Source of the DNA: Roseomonas sp. CECT 9278
GTDB taxonomy: Bacteria > Pseudomonadota > Alphaproteobacteria > Acetobacterales > Acetobacteraceae
Assembly (NCBI RefSeq): GCF_918698155.1
Contig: NZ_CAKKLX010000049.1
Location: 1 to 35,089, forward strand
Length of the DNA stretch: 35,089 nucleotides
Reading direction: 5' to 3'
Part shown: in pieces, positions 9,381 through 17,952 of the stretch
Layout: every line of letters begins with the position of its first letter
Numbering within the stretch: the stretch's first letter is position 1
Made by a program: the position numbers and the translations under genes
Notes under the pieces: model-generated
What the model was told of the DNA's origin: nothing
What the model saw: the letters and a program-made list of their open reading frames with translations, nothing else
The model's database searches: none

Positions 9381-10550
9381 ATGGCCAGCCCCGATACCCC
9401 CCCCGACGGTGCGACCGGCTGCCTGGTGCTGGCCGACGGGACGGTCTTCTGGGGCCACGGCTTCGGCGCCGAGGCCGCCGCGGTCGGCGAGATCTGCTTC
9501 AACACCGGCATGACCGGGTATCAGGAGACGCTGACCGACCCGTCCTATGCGGGCCAGGTCATCACCTTCACCTTCCCGCATATCGGCAATGTCGGCACGA
9601 ATATCGAGGACATCGAGACCATCACCCCCGCCGCACGCGGGCTGATCGTCAAGCAGGACGTGACCGAGCCGGCCAATTACCGCTCCACGAAGCACCTGCA
9701 TGACTGGCTGGTGTCGCACGGCATCCCGGGGCTGGCGGGGATCGACACGCGGGCGCTGACCGCGCGCATCCGCGACGCCGGCGCGCCCAATGGCGTGGTC
9801 TGCCACCGCGCCGATGGGAAGTTCGACCTGACCGCGCTGCGCGCCCAGGCCGCCGGCTGGCCGGGGCTGGAAGGCATGGACCTGGCGAAGGAGGTCACGA
9901 CCCGCCAGAGCTTCTCCTGGGACGAGACCGAATGGGCCTGGCCGGACGGCTTCGGCCGCCAGGCGGCGCCGAAGCACAAGGTGGTCGCGGTGGATTACGG
10001 CGCGAAGCGCAACATCCTGCGCTGCCTGGCGTCGTCCGGCTGCGAGGTGGTGGTGGTGCCCGCCACGGCGACCGCCGAGGAGATCCTGCGCCACAAGCCC
10101 GACGGCGTGTTCCTGTCGAATGGCCCGGGCGACCCGGCGGCGACCGGCGTCTATGCCATCCCGGCGATCCAGGGCGTGATGGAGGCCGGCGTGCCTGTCT
10201 TCGGCATCTGCCTGGGGCACCAGCTGCTGTCGCTGGCGCTGGGGGCCAAGACCTACAAGCTGGCGCGCGGGCATCGCGGCGCCAACCAGCCGGTGAAGGA
10301 CCTGCAGACCGGCAAGGTCGAGATCACCTCGCAGAACCACGGCTTCGCGGTGGACCCCAAGACGCTGCCCGCCAATGCGAAGGTCACGCATGTCTCGCTG
10401 TTCGACGGCACGAACGAGGGCATCGCGGCGACCGACCGCCCGGCATTTTCCGTGCAGTACCACCCGGAGGCGAGCCCCGGCCCGTCCGACAGCCATTATT
10501 TGTTCGACCGCTTCGTCGCGATGATCGAGGCGCACAAGGCCGCCGCCTGA
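9174..10550 (+). CDS. carA: Carbamoyl-phosphate synthase small subunit with N-terminal helix-turn-helix extension
   Basis: CarA is the glutaminase subunit. It releases ammonia from glutamine and channels it to CarB for carbamoyl phosphate, feeding arginine and pyrimidine synthesis. The conserved part starts near residue 70 (ATGCLVLADGTVFWGHGFGA). The class I amidotransferase domain shows the nucleophile in FGICLGHQL and the His/Glu pair in QYHPEASPGPSD; NHGFAVD is also typical. Two starts are possible. The ATG at 9381 has GGAG 6 bases ahead and gives a normal 389-residue CarA. The in-frame ATG at 9174 adds 69 residues that form a recognisable HTH domain with no stop before carA, giving 458 residues. 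I list the longer form because the extension looks like real protein. carB lies 3.5 kb downstream instead of next door. Confidence 0.9.
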   Translation: MRTVEEIIALLGGPEAAAARCGVGTEAIRKWRQARAIPAKHWPAVLAATGLTLAELPGTPAETPRTEPSMASPDTPPDGATGCLVLADGTVFWGHGFGAEAAAVGEICFNTGMTGYQETLTDPSYAGQVITFTFPHIGNVGTNIEDIETITPAARGLIVKQDVTEPANYRSTKHLHDWLVSHGIPGLAGIDTRALTARIRDAGAPNGVVCHRADGKFDLTALRAQAAGWPGLEGMDLAKEVTTRQSFSWDETEWAWPDGFGRQAAPKHKVVAVDYGAKRNILRCLASSGCEVVVVPATATAEEILRHKPDGVFLSNGPGDPAATGVYAIPAIQGVMEAGVPVFGICLGHQLLSLALGAKTYKLARGHRGANQPVKDLQTGKVEITSQNHGFAVDPKTLPANAKVTHVSLFDGTNEGIAATDRPAFSVQYHPEASPGPSDSHYLFDRFVAMIEAHKAAA

Positions 10551-10578
10551 CGCGGCCGGTCCATCGAGGGGGAAAGCC

Positions 10579-11337
10579 ATGTTCGATCTTTCGGGGCGCG
10601 CGGCGCTGGTCACCGGTGGCAATGGCGGCATCGGCCTGGGCTTCGCGCGCGGGCTGGCGAAGGCCGGCGCCGCGGTGATGGTGGCCGGGCGCAACGCGGC
10701 GAAGAACGCCGCCGCGGTGGCGGAGCTGACGGCGCTCGGCGCGCGCGCCGACAGCGTGGAAGTCGATGTGACGAACGAGGCATCGATCCGCGCGATGGTT
10801 GCGACCACGGCGGAACGGCTCGGCCGGCTGGATATCCTGGTGAACAATGCCGGGACGAATATCCGCAACCGCCCGGAACTGACGCGCATGGAGGACTGGC
10901 ACACGGTGCTGTCCACCAACCTGACCAGCGGGATGATCGCCGCGCAGGCGGCCTATCCGTGGTTGAAGCAGGGCGGCGTCGGGCGCGTCATCAACAACGG
11001 GTCGATGCTGTCGATCTTCGGGCTGCCGTTCCATGCGGCCTATGGCGCATCGAAGGGCGGCGTGGTGCAGATGACGAAGTCGATGGCTGTCGCGTGGGCG
11101 GCGGATGGCATCACGGTGAACGTGATCCTGCCGGGCTGGATCGACACGGACCTCACGCGCAAGGCGCGGGTCGACATGGCGAACCTGAACGAGGACGTGC
11201 TGCGGCGCAGCCCGGTCAAGCGCTGGGGCACGCCCACGGATTTCGAGGGCGTCGCGGCGTTCCTGGCGAGTGACGCGGCGGGTTTCATCACCGGGGTGGC
11301 GATCCCGGTGGATGGCGGGTTCTCGGTGCACGGGTGA
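10579..11337 (+). CDS. Short-chain dehydrogenase/reductase (SDR), gluconate/ketoacid-reductase-like
   Basis: The 252-residue classical SDR has the NAD(P)-binding TGGNGGIG (residues 12-19), NNAG (89-92), the active-site Asn in STNLT (N114), and the catalytic Ser142, Tyr155 and Lys159 (YGASK). The end (ASDAAGFITGVAIPVDGGFS) is typical. The overall pattern is closest to gluconate 5-dehydrogenase or 2-deoxy-gluconate 3-dehydrogenase (KduD/IdnO-like) enzymes, but SDR substrates cannot be assigned reliably by sequence. It starts 28 bases after carA, with a GGGGGAAAG ribosome-binding site, so it may share carA's transcript. The following gene is set off by an AT-rich gap. Confidence 0.9.
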   Translation: MFDLSGRAALVTGGNGGIGLGFARGLAKAGAAVMVAGRNAAKNAAAVAELTALGARADSVEVDVTNEASIRAMVATTAERLGRLDILVNNAGTNIRNRPELTRMEDWHTVLSTNLTSGMIAAQAAYPWLKQGGVGRVINNGSMLSIFGLPFHAAYGASKGGVVQMTKSMAVAWAADGITVNVILPGWIDTDLTRKARVDMANLNEDVLRRSPVKRWGTPTDFEGVAAFLASDAAGFITGVAIPVDGGFSVHG

Positions 11338-11398
11338 ATGTATTGGAAGATTTTCAAAGTTATCTAGTTCTACAGTAACTTTCCTAAGGTTCCTTGAT
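11338..11398 (+). promoter_or_regulatory. AT-rich leader with inverted repeat before the ATPase gene
   Basis: This 61-bp gap is strikingly AT-rich for the window. It holds perfect 7-bp arms AAAGTTA (11356-11362) and TAACTTT (11376-11382) around 13 bases, and an AAGG site before the ATG at 11399. It probably contains a promoter or operator, but I could not find a well-spaced -35/-10 pair. Confidence 0.45.
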
Positions 11399-12583
11399 AT
11401 GGATCCGGTCCGCAACCCCTTCGCGCCAGGCGCCGGCACGCCGCCCCCGGAACTGGCCGGGCGCTTGCCATTGCTGGCGCGCGCGGAGCTGGTGCTGGAC
11501 CGCATCAAGGCCGGCCGGCCGGAGAAAAGCTTCATCGCCACCGGCCTGCGCGGCGTCGGCAAGACCGTGCTGCTGGTCCGCATCAAGGAACTGGCGGTCG
11601 AGCGCGACTTCCGCGTGGCCATGGTCGAGGCCCGCGAACAGTCGCGCCTGGCGGAATTGCTGGTGCCGCACCTGCGGCGGCTGCTGCTGGAGCTCGACCG
11701 GCTCGGCACGGTGAACGAGCACGTGAAGCGCGGCCTGCGCGTGCTGCGCGCTTTCCTCGGCGCGCTGAAGGTCAAGTACGAGGGTGTGGAAATCGGCGTG
11801 GACCCGGAAACCGGCAGCGCCGACAGCGGCGACCTGGAATCCGACCTGCCGGAGATGTTCGCCGCCCTGGGCCGCGCCGCGAAGGCGCGCGGCACCGGGG
11901 TGGCACTGCTGATCGACGAATTGCAGTACCTGGATGAGGCGGAACTCAGCGCGCTGATCATGGCGCTGCACCGCGTCGCGCAGGATGGCCTGCCGCTGCT
12001 GCTGGTGGCCGCCGGCCTGCCGCAGATCGTCGGCCTGACCGGCAAGTCGAAATCCTATGCCGAGCGGCTGTTCGACTTCCCCCATGTCGGCCCGCTCGCG
12101 CCCGATGCGGCGCGGCATGCGCTGGTCGCGCCGGCGGCGGCCGAGGGTGTCGCGCTGGACGATGATGCGCTGGACGAGATCGTCCGCATCACCGAGGGCT
12201 ACCCCTTCTTCTTGCAGGAATGGGGCTACACGGTGTGGAACATCGCGCCGGGGTCGCCGATCACGCTGGCCGATGTGCAGGCCAGCCATGGCGAGACGAT
12301 CCGCAAGCTCGATGCCAGCTTCTTCCGCGTGCGCTTCGACAGGCTGACGCCGCGCGAGAAGGAGTATCTGCGCGCCATGGCGAGCCTCGGCCCCGGCCCG
12401 CATCGCTCCGGCGATATCGCCGAGCTGTTGAAGGTGCGCGTGCAGAGCATCGCGCCGGTGCGCGCCACGCTGATCCGCAAGGGCATGGTCTATAGCCCGG
12501 CGCATGGCGACACGGCCTTCACCGTGCCGCTGTTCGACGCCTTCATGCAGCGCACCATGCCCGACTGGAGCCGGGCCGCCTGA
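11399..12583 (+). CDS. AAA-type ATP-binding protein with C-terminal winged-helix-like region
   Basis: The 394-residue protein has Walker A GLRGVGKT (49-56), Walker B ALLIDELQYL (D173, E174), a sensor-like LLLVAAGLPQI, and a lid region (EIVRITEGYPFFLQEWGY). Its C-terminus (RSGDIAELLKVRVQSIAPVR and beyond) resembles a winged helix. It is like the ORC/Cdc6-related 'archaeal ATPase' group widespread in bacteria, whose role is mostly unknown; DNA-linked or signalling functions are possible. The frame is open upstream to 11270, inside the SDR gene. I chose the ATG at 11399 because it starts after the AT-rich leader and the N-terminus (MDPVRNPFAP) fits the family. Its TGA overlaps the ATG of the LysE gene (TGATG), implying translational coupling. 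Confidence 0.85.
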   Translation: MDPVRNPFAPGAGTPPPELAGRLPLLARAELVLDRIKAGRPEKSFIATGLRGVGKTVLLVRIKELAVERDFRVAMVEAREQSRLAELLVPHLRRLLLELDRLGTVNEHVKRGLRVLRAFLGALKVKYEGVEIGVDPETGSADSGDLESDLPEMFAALGRAAKARGTGVALLIDELQYLDEAELSALIMALHRVAQDGLPLLLVAAGLPQIVGLTGKSKSYAERLFDFPHVGPLAPDAARHALVAPAAAEGVALDDDALDEIVRITEGYPFFLQEWGYTVWNIAPGSPITLADVQASHGETIRKLDASFFRVRFDRLTPREKEYLRAMASLGPGPHRSGDIAELLKVRVQSIAPVRATLIRKGMVYSPAHGDTAFTVPLFDAFMQRTMPDWSRAA

Positions 12584-13260
12584 TGCCCTCCATCGAAACC
12601 CTGCTGGTCTTCGCCGCCCTGTCGCTCGGCCTTGCGGCCACGCCCGGGCCGAACATGCTCTACCTCGTCTCGCGCGCGCTGGCGCAGGGGACCGGGGCGG
12701 GCATGGTTTCGCTCGTCGGCTGCCAGGCGGGCTCGCTGGTCATCATGCTGTGTGCGGCGGCGGGGCTGACCGCGGCGCTGTTCGCCGTGCCCTATGCCTG
12801 GGACGTGCTGCGGATCGGCGGCGCGGCCTATCTGCTGTTCCTGGCGTGGCAATGCGTGCGGCCGGGCGGTCAGCCGATCTTCTCGCCGCCCACCGGGAAC
12901 CCCGCGGCGCCGCGCAGCGGTGGCGTGGGGCGGGGGCCGATGCCGCAGGAACCGCCGCTGCGGCTGTTCTCGGTGGGCTTCGCCACCGCCGCGCTGAACC
13001 CCAAGGTGGCGATCTTCTACGTGGCGGTGCTGCCGCCCTTCATCGACCCCGCACTCGGCAGCGTGTTCGTGCAGGGCGCGATGCTGGGTGCGGTGCAGAT
13101 CGGTGTCGCCATCATCTTCGACGGGTTGCTGGTCTATGGCGCCGCCGGCGTGGCGCGCTTCCTCGGCACGCGGCCGGGCTGGATGGCGGCGCAACGCTGG
13201 ATCCTCGGCGCCGCGCTGGGGCTGATCGCGGTGAAGCTCGCGACGGAAAGCCGCAGCTGA
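12583..13260 (+). CDS. LysE/RhtB-family amino-acid exporter
   Basis: The 225-residue membrane protein has about six hydrophobic segments and the family signature near the N-terminus (LAATPGPNMLYLVSRALAQG), plus the later GFATAALNPKVAIFYVAVLP. LysE/RhtB proteins export amino acids such as lysine, threonine or homoserine, driven by proton exchange. Here the substrate is unknown. A proline/glycine-rich loop (about residues 100-122) is longer than usual. It overlaps the ATPase gene by one base upstream and the next small gene by one base downstream. A threonine ammonia-lyase lies 4.7 kb downstream, but no functional link is shown. Confidence 0.9.
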   Translation: MPSIETLLVFAALSLGLAATPGPNMLYLVSRALAQGTGAGMVSLVGCQAGSLVIMLCAAAGLTAALFAVPYAWDVLRIGGAAYLLFLAWQCVRPGGQPIFSPPTGNPAAPRSGGVGRGPMPQEPPLRLFSVGFATAALNPKVAIFYVAVLPPFIDPALGSVFVQGAMLGAVQIGVAIIFDGLLVYGAAGVARFLGTRPGWMAAQRWILGAALGLIAVKLATESRS

Positions 13261-13526
13261 TGGACATCGTCGCCGGGATCTTCGCGCTCGCCTATTCGGG
13301 CCTGGTGCTGTTCATGCTGGCGGCCAGCCTGCGGAAGCTGATGCCGCCGATGCGCGCGGCCCTCACCGCCTTCGCGCTGTCGGTCACGGTGCATGGCGCG
13401 ACCACGCTGATGGCCGGCCCGCAGGCGCTGGCGGCGCTGGGCTTCTGGGGCATCCCGCATCTGCTGGTGCTGCCGCTGCTGCTGCTGAGCGCGCGACGCC
13501 AGCAGCGCGCGCTGGAGAACCGCTGA
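13260..13526 (+). CDS. Small membrane protein (88 residues), unknown function
   Basis: Three hydrophobic stretches are visible ([20 protein letters not shown], a middle one around [20 protein letters not shown], and [16 protein letters not shown]), followed by a basic tail ([10 protein letters not shown]). I recognise no family. The start overlaps the LysE stop and the stop overlaps the next start (TGATG in both cases), so it is very likely co-translated with its neighbours. Confidence 0.75.
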   Translation: MDIVAGIFALAYSGLVLFMLAASLRKLMPPMRAALTAFALSVTVHGATTLMAGPQALAALGFWGIPHLLVLPLLLLSARRQQRALENR

Positions 13527-13825
13527 TGTATGCCGGCCTCGATGCGCTGCTGGAGGGCGCGATCGCCGCGCTGGTGCTGATGCTGCCGGCGGTGGTGCTG
13601 TTCTGGCGGCTGACCGCGCTGTTGGGCGCTGGGCCGCGCGCACTGCGCCCGGCCGTCACCTGCTTTGCTGCCTATGGCGTCATGGCGGCGGGTGGCGGGC
13701 TCTGGGCCTTCAACACGCAGCGCCCGAGCCTGGCAGACGAAGCCATCACCGGCCTGCTGGTGGTCGGCGGCCTGGTCGCGACCGTGGCCTTCCTGACGCT
13801 GCTGCTGTTCCCGCGGAAGGCCTGA
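13526..13825 (+). CDS. Small membrane protein (99 residues), unknown function
   Basis: Three hydrophobic segments are visible: [24 protein letters not shown], [20 protein letters not shown] and [20 protein letters not shown]. It ends in PRKA. No family is recognised. One base overlaps the preceding gene, and a small lipoprotein gene starts 3 bases after its stop. The topology resembles the 88-residue neighbour, so the two might form a pair in the membrane. Confidence 0.75.
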   Translation: MYAGLDALLEGAIAALVLMLPAVVLFWRLTALLGAGPRALRPAVTCFAAYGVMAAGGGLWAFNTQRPSLADEAITGLLVVGGLVATVAFLTLLLFPRKA

Positions 13826-13828
13826 CGG

Positions 13829-14023
13829 ATGCTGCGGATGCTGCCCCTTCTGCTTCTGCTGCTGCTGTCGGCCTGCGGCGTCACCGGCTGGCAGGACCCG
13901 CCGCGCGGCCTGCAGACGGTCTGCGACGACGCCGGTGCGCGCACGAACATCGGTCCCGAGACGCGGCTCGACGCCCGCCCCCGCCCCGAATGCCGGCCCG
14001 CCGCCGCACCATCTTCACGCTGA
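13829..14023 (+). CDS. Small lipoprotein, unknown function
   Basis: The 64-residue protein has a signal peptide with a lipobox ([10 protein letters not shown], Cys16), so a lipid-anchored mature part of about 49 residues with one further cysteine pair is expected. No family is recognised. It starts 3 bases after the membrane-protein gene and ends 17 bases before carB. Confidence 0.65.
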   Translation: MLRMLPLLLLLLLSACGVTGWQDPPRGLQTVCDDAGARTNIGPETRLDARPRPECRPAAAPSSR

Positions 14024-14040
14024 GCCCACGGACACCCCCC

Positions 14041-17000
14041 ATGCCCAAGCGCACCGACATCAAGTCCATCCTGATCATCGGCGCCGGCCCGATCGTGATC
14101 GGCCAGGCCTGCGAGTTCGACTATTCCGGCGCGCAGGCCTGCAAGGCGCTGCGCGCCGAGGGCTATCGCGTGATCCTGGTGAACTCCAACCCCGCCACGA
14201 TCATGACCGACCCCGGCCTGGCGGATGCCACCTACATCGAACCCATCACGGTCGAGGTGGTGGAGAAGATCATCGCCAAGGAACGCCCCGACGCGCTGCT
14301 GCCCACCATGGGCGGGCAGACCGCGCTGAACACGTCGCTCAAGCTGGCCGAGGCCGGCATCCTGGAAAAATACGGCTGCGAGCTGATCGGCGCGAAGGCC
14401 GAGGTCATCGACAAGGCCGAGGACCGCCAGAAGTTCCGCGATGCCATGTCCAAGATCGGCATCGAGAGCCCGCGCAGCGAAGTGGCGCACACCATGCCGG
14501 AGGCGTGGGATGCGCTGAAGATCGTCGGCCTGCCCTGCGTCATCCGCCCGTCCTTCACGCTGGGCGGCACCGGCGGCGGCATCGCCTACAACAAGGAGGA
14601 GTTCGACCAGATCGTCGCCTCCGGCCTGGCGGCGTCCATGACCACCGAGGTGCTGATCGAGGAAAGCGTGCTCGGCTGGAAGGAATTCGAGATGGAGGTG
14701 GTCCGCGACCGCGCGGACAACTGCATCATCATCTGCTCCATCGAGAACCTGGACGCGATGGGCGTGCATACCGGCGACAGCGTGACGATCGCGCCGGCGC
14801 TGACGCTGACCGACAAGGAATACCAGCGCATGCGCGACGCCTCCATCGCGTGCCTGCGCGAGATCGGCGTCGATACCGGCGGGTCGAACGTGCAGTTCGG
14901 CATCAACCCGGCCGATGGCCGCATGGTCATCATCGAGATGAACCCGCGCGTGTCGCGCAGTTCCGCGCTGGCGTCGAAGGCGACGGGGTTTCCCATTGCG
15001 AAGGTCGCGGCGAAGCTGGCCGTCGGCTATACGCTCGATGAATTGCAGAACGACATCACGATGGTCACGCCGGCCTCGTTCGAGCCCACCATCGACTACG
15101 TCGTGGTGAAGATCCCGCGCTTCACCTTCGAGAAGTTCCCCGGCACGCCCGCCACGCTCACCACCTCCATGAAGTCGGTCGGCGAGACCATGGCGATCGG
15201 GCGGTCATTCGCCGAAGCCTTGCAGAAGGGCCTGCGCGGGCTCGAGACCGGGCTGTCGGGCCTCGATGAGGTGCCGGTGCCGGGCGACGGCTCCGCCCAG
15301 GCCTTCCATGCCGCGCTGGCCACGCCGCGCCCCGACCGCGTGCTGATGGCCGCGCAGGCGATGCGCGCCGGCGTCTCGCTGGAGGACATCCACGAGGCCT
15401 GCAAGTTCGACCCGTGGTTCCTGCGCGAGGTCGAGAAGATCGTGCTGGCGGAGCACGAGGTGCGCGCGCAGGGCCTGCCGCAGGGCGCCACCGCCCTGCG
15501 CCGGCTGAAGGCGCTCGGTTTCTCCGACGCCCGCCTGGCGAGGATCGCCGGCGTGAAGGAAGCCGATGTCGCCGCACTGCGCGGCCGGCTCGGTGTGCAG
15601 CCGGTCTACAAGCGCATCGACACCTGCGCGGCGGAATTCGCCTCCGACACGCCCTACATGTACTCGACCTACGAGGGTGGCTTCGGCACGCCCGACTGCG
15701 AATCGCGCCCGACCGCGCGGCGCAAGGCGATCATCCTGGGCGGCGGGCCGAACCGCATCGGGCAGGGCATCGAGTTCGACTATTGCTGCGTGCATGCCTG
15801 CTACGCGCTGCGCGATGCCGGCTACGAGACCATCATGGTCAACTGCAACCCCGAGACGGTCAGCACCGACTACGACACGTCGGACCGCCTGTACTTCGAA
15901 CCGCTGACCGCCGAGGACGTCATCGCCCTGATCCGCAAGGAACAGGAAAGCGGCGAGGTGCTGGGCTGCATCGTGCAGTATGGCGGGCAGACGCCGCTGA
16001 AGCTCAGCCAGGCGCTGCACAAGGCTGGCATCCCCATCCTGGGCACCTCGGCCGAAGCCATCGACATCGCCGAGGACCGCGAGCGCTTCCAGATGCTGCT
16101 GAAAGGCCTGGGGCTGAAGCAGCCGCAGAACGGCACCGCGCGCACGCTGGACGAGGCGATCGTCGAGGCCAACCGCATCGGCTACCCGGTGGTGGTGCGC
16201 CCGTCCTACGTGCTGGGCGGGCGTGCCATGGAGATCGCCCACAACGACGAGCAGCTCCGCCGCTTCGGCGCGGAAGCCGTGAAGGTCTCGGGCGAGAACC
16301 CCATCCTGATCGACCAGTACCTGGCCGATGCGATCGAGGTCGATGTCGACTGCATCTGCGACAGCGCAGGCCAGGTCTATGTGGCGGGCGTGATGGAGCA
16401 CATCGAGGAAGCCGGCATCCATTCCGGCGATTCCGCCTGCTCGCTGCCGCCCTATTCGCTGCCGCCGGCGATCGTCACGGAGCTGAAGGCCGAGACGGAG
16501 GCCATGGCCCGCGCGCTCAAGGTGCAGGGCCTGATGAACGTGCAGTATGCGGTGAAGGACAACGAGATCTTCGTGCTCGAAGTGAACCCGCGCGCGTCGC
16601 GCACCGTGCCCTTCGTGGCGAAGGCGACCGGCGTGGCGGTGGCCAAGATCGGCGCGCGGGTGATGGCGGGCGAATTGCTGTCCGCCTTCAAGCTCGATGA
16701 CGACGCCGTCTCCCGCCATGTCGCGGTCAAGGAAGCGGTCTTCCCGTTCAACCGCTTCCCCAATGTGGACGTCATCCTGGGGCCCGAGATGAAGTCCACC
16801 GGCGAGGTGATGGGCCTCGACCTGTCCTTCGAACGCGCCTTCCTCAAGGCGCAGCTCGGTGCCGGCGTGAAGCTGCCCGAGGGCGGCACCGCCTTCATCT
16901 CGGTCAAGGAGACCGACAAGGCCGCGGCCGTGACGATGGCCCGCAGGCTCGCCGAGATGGGCTTCCGCATCACCGCCACGCGCGGCACCGCGGCGCGCAT

Positions 17001-17286
17001 CCGCGAGGCCGGCGTGGAATGCCAGGTCATCAACAAGGTGCTGGAGGGCCGCCCGCATTGCGTGGACGCGATCAAGTCCGGCGACATCCAGCTGGTGATC
17101 AACACCACCGGCGGCGGGCAGTCGGTGTCCGACAGCTTCGACATCCGCCGCAGCGCGCTCACGCACGGCATTCCGCACTACACCACGGCGGCCGGTGCAA
17201 GGGCCGCGGTGCACGCGATTGCGGCGCTCAAGGCCGGAACCCTTGATGTAGCCCCCCTGCAGGCGTATTTTGCTACGTCGTTCTGA
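14041..17286 (+). CDS. carB: Carbamoyl-phosphate synthase large subunit
   Basis: The 1081-residue protein has the full CarB layout: two homologous ATP-grasp synthase halves (first with [27 protein letters not shown] and FTLGGTGGG; second with [29 protein letters not shown] and [11 protein letters not shown]), an oligomerisation region between them, and a C-terminal MGS-like regulatory domain (from about residue 960, with [13 protein letters not shown]). It uses two ATP, bicarbonate and ammonia from CarA to make carbamoyl phosphate. The frame is open to 13990, overlapping the lipoprotein gene, but [14 protein letters not shown] at 14041 is the family start. A perfect hairpin follows 5 bases after the stop, and greA is next. 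Confidence 0.98.
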   Translation: MPKRTDIKSILIIGAGPIVIGQACEFDYSGAQACKALRAEGYRVILVNSNPATIMTDPGLADATYIEPITVEVVEKIIAKERPDALLPTMGGQTALNTSLKLAEAGILEKYGCELIGAKAEVIDKAEDRQKFRDAMSKIGIESPRSEVAHTMPEAWDALKIVGLPCVIRPSFTLGGTGGGIAYNKEEFDQIVASGLAASMTTEVLIEESVLGWKEFEMEVVRDRADNCIIICSIENLDAMGVHTGDSVTIAPALTLTDKEYQRMRDASIACLREIGVDTGGSNVQFGINPADGRMVIIEMNPRVSRSSALASKATGFPIAKVAAKLAVGYTLDELQNDITMVTPASFEPTIDYVVVKIPRFTFEKFPGTPATLTTSMKSVGETMAIGRSFAEALQKGLRGLETGLSGLDEVPVPGDGSAQAFHAALATPRPDRVLMAAQAMRAGVSLEDIHEACKFDPWFLREVEKIVLAEHEVRAQGLPQGATALRRLKALGFSDARLARIAGVKEADVAALRGRLGVQPVYKRIDTCAAEFASDTPYMYSTYEGGFGTPDCESRPTARRKAIILGGGPNRIGQGIEFDYCCVHACYALRDAGYETIMVNCNPETVSTDYDTSDRLYFEPLTAEDVIALIRKEQESGEVLGCIVQYGGQTPLKLSQALHKAGIPILGTSAEAIDIAEDRERFQMLLKGLGLKQPQNGTARTLDEAIVEANRIGYPVVVRPSYVLGGRAMEIAHNDEQLRRFGAEAVKVSGENPILIDQYLADAIEVDVDCICDSAGQVYVAGVMEHIEEAGIHSGDSACSLPPYSLPPAIVTELKAETEAMARALKVQGLMNVQYAVKDNEIFVLEVNPRASRTVPFVAKATGVAVAKIGARVMAGELLSAFKLDDDAVSRHVAVKEAVFPFNRFPNVDVILGPEMKSTGEVMGLDLSFERAFLKAQLGAGVKLPEGGTAFISVKETDKAAAVTMARRLAEMGFRITATRGTAARIREAGVECQVINKVLEGRPHCVDAIKSGDIQLVINTTGGGQSVSDSFDIRRSALTHGIPHYTTAAGARAAVHAIAALKAGTLDVAPLQAYFATSF

Positions 17287-17290
17287 CCGT

Positions 17291-17314
17291 TCAGGGGCCG
17301 CGAGAGGCCCCTGA
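17291..17314 (+). terminator. Terminator-like hairpin after carB
   Basis: Perfect 9-bp arms TCAGGGGCC (17291-17299) and GGCCCCTGA (17306-17314) with loop GCGAGA begin 5 bases after the carB stop. The following CCTGTCTTCCC is pyrimidine-rich but not a U-run. Confidence 0.55.
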
Positions 17315-17397
17315 CCTGTCTTCCCCCATCGACCGCCAGGCCTGGCTGAACCGGACCCAGCGCCGGTGGGGCATCGTAGTGTTGGGAAGGTTTCGCC

Positions 17398-17871
17398 GTG
17401 CAGAAGTTCCCGATGACCGCCGAGGGCCTCGCGCGCCTCGAGGAGGAGCTGAAGGTCCTGAAGGGCGAGGAGCGCCCCGCGATCATCCGCGCCATCGCGG
17501 AAGCGCGCGCCCATGGCGACCTGTCCGAGAACGCGGAATACCACGCCGCGCGCGAACGCCAATCCTTCATCGAAGGCCGCATCGGCGAGCTCGAGGGCAT
17601 CATCCCGTCCGTCGAGGTGATCGACGTCTCGCGCATCACCGGCGACCAGGTGCGCTTCGGCGCCAAGGTCACCATCGTCGATGAGGAAAGCGAGGACGAG
17701 AAGACCTACCGCATCATCGGCCAATACGAGGCCGACATGAAGAACGGGTCGATCTCGGTCACCTCCCCGCTGGCCAAGGCGCTGATGGGCAAGACCGTGG
17801 GCGACACGGTCGAGGTGCCGGCACCGGGTGGCGCGCGGTCCGTCGAGATTACCGCCGTGAAGTTCGCCTGA
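17398..17871 (+). CDS. greA: Transcription elongation factor GreA
   Basis: The 157-residue protein has the GreA N-terminal coiled coil, whose acidic tip (HGDLSENAEYHAAR) reaches into the RNA polymerase secondary channel and stimulates cleavage of backtracked RNA. The C-terminal FKBP-like domain ends in GKTVGDTVEVPAPGGARSVE. It begins at GTG, with GAAGG 7 bases upstream. The gene is downstream of carB, an order I recall from other alphaproteobacteria, and is followed by a good terminator hairpin. Confidence 0.97.
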   Translation: MQKFPMTAEGLARLEEELKVLKGEERPAIIRAIAEARAHGDLSENAEYHAARERQSFIEGRIGELEGIIPSVEVIDVSRITGDQVRFGAKVTIVDEESEDEKTYRIIGQYEADMKNGSISVTSPLAKALMGKTVGDTVEVPAPGGARSVEITAVKFA

Positions 17872-17896
17872 GCCTCCGGCACATCACCGGGCGGCC

Positions 17897-17934
17897 AGGG
17901 CGCGACGGGCAACCGGACGCGCCCTTCGTGTTTT
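17897..17934 (+). terminator. Rho-independent-type terminator after greA
   Basis: Perfect 8-bp GC-rich arms AGGGCGCG (17897-17904) and CGCGCCCT (17918-17925) are followed by TCGTGTTTT. This is the most conventional terminator in the window. It lies 26 bases past the greA stop and ends 19 bases before the next start. Confidence 0.65.
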
Positions 17935-17952
17935 CAGCCACAGAGGATCGCC

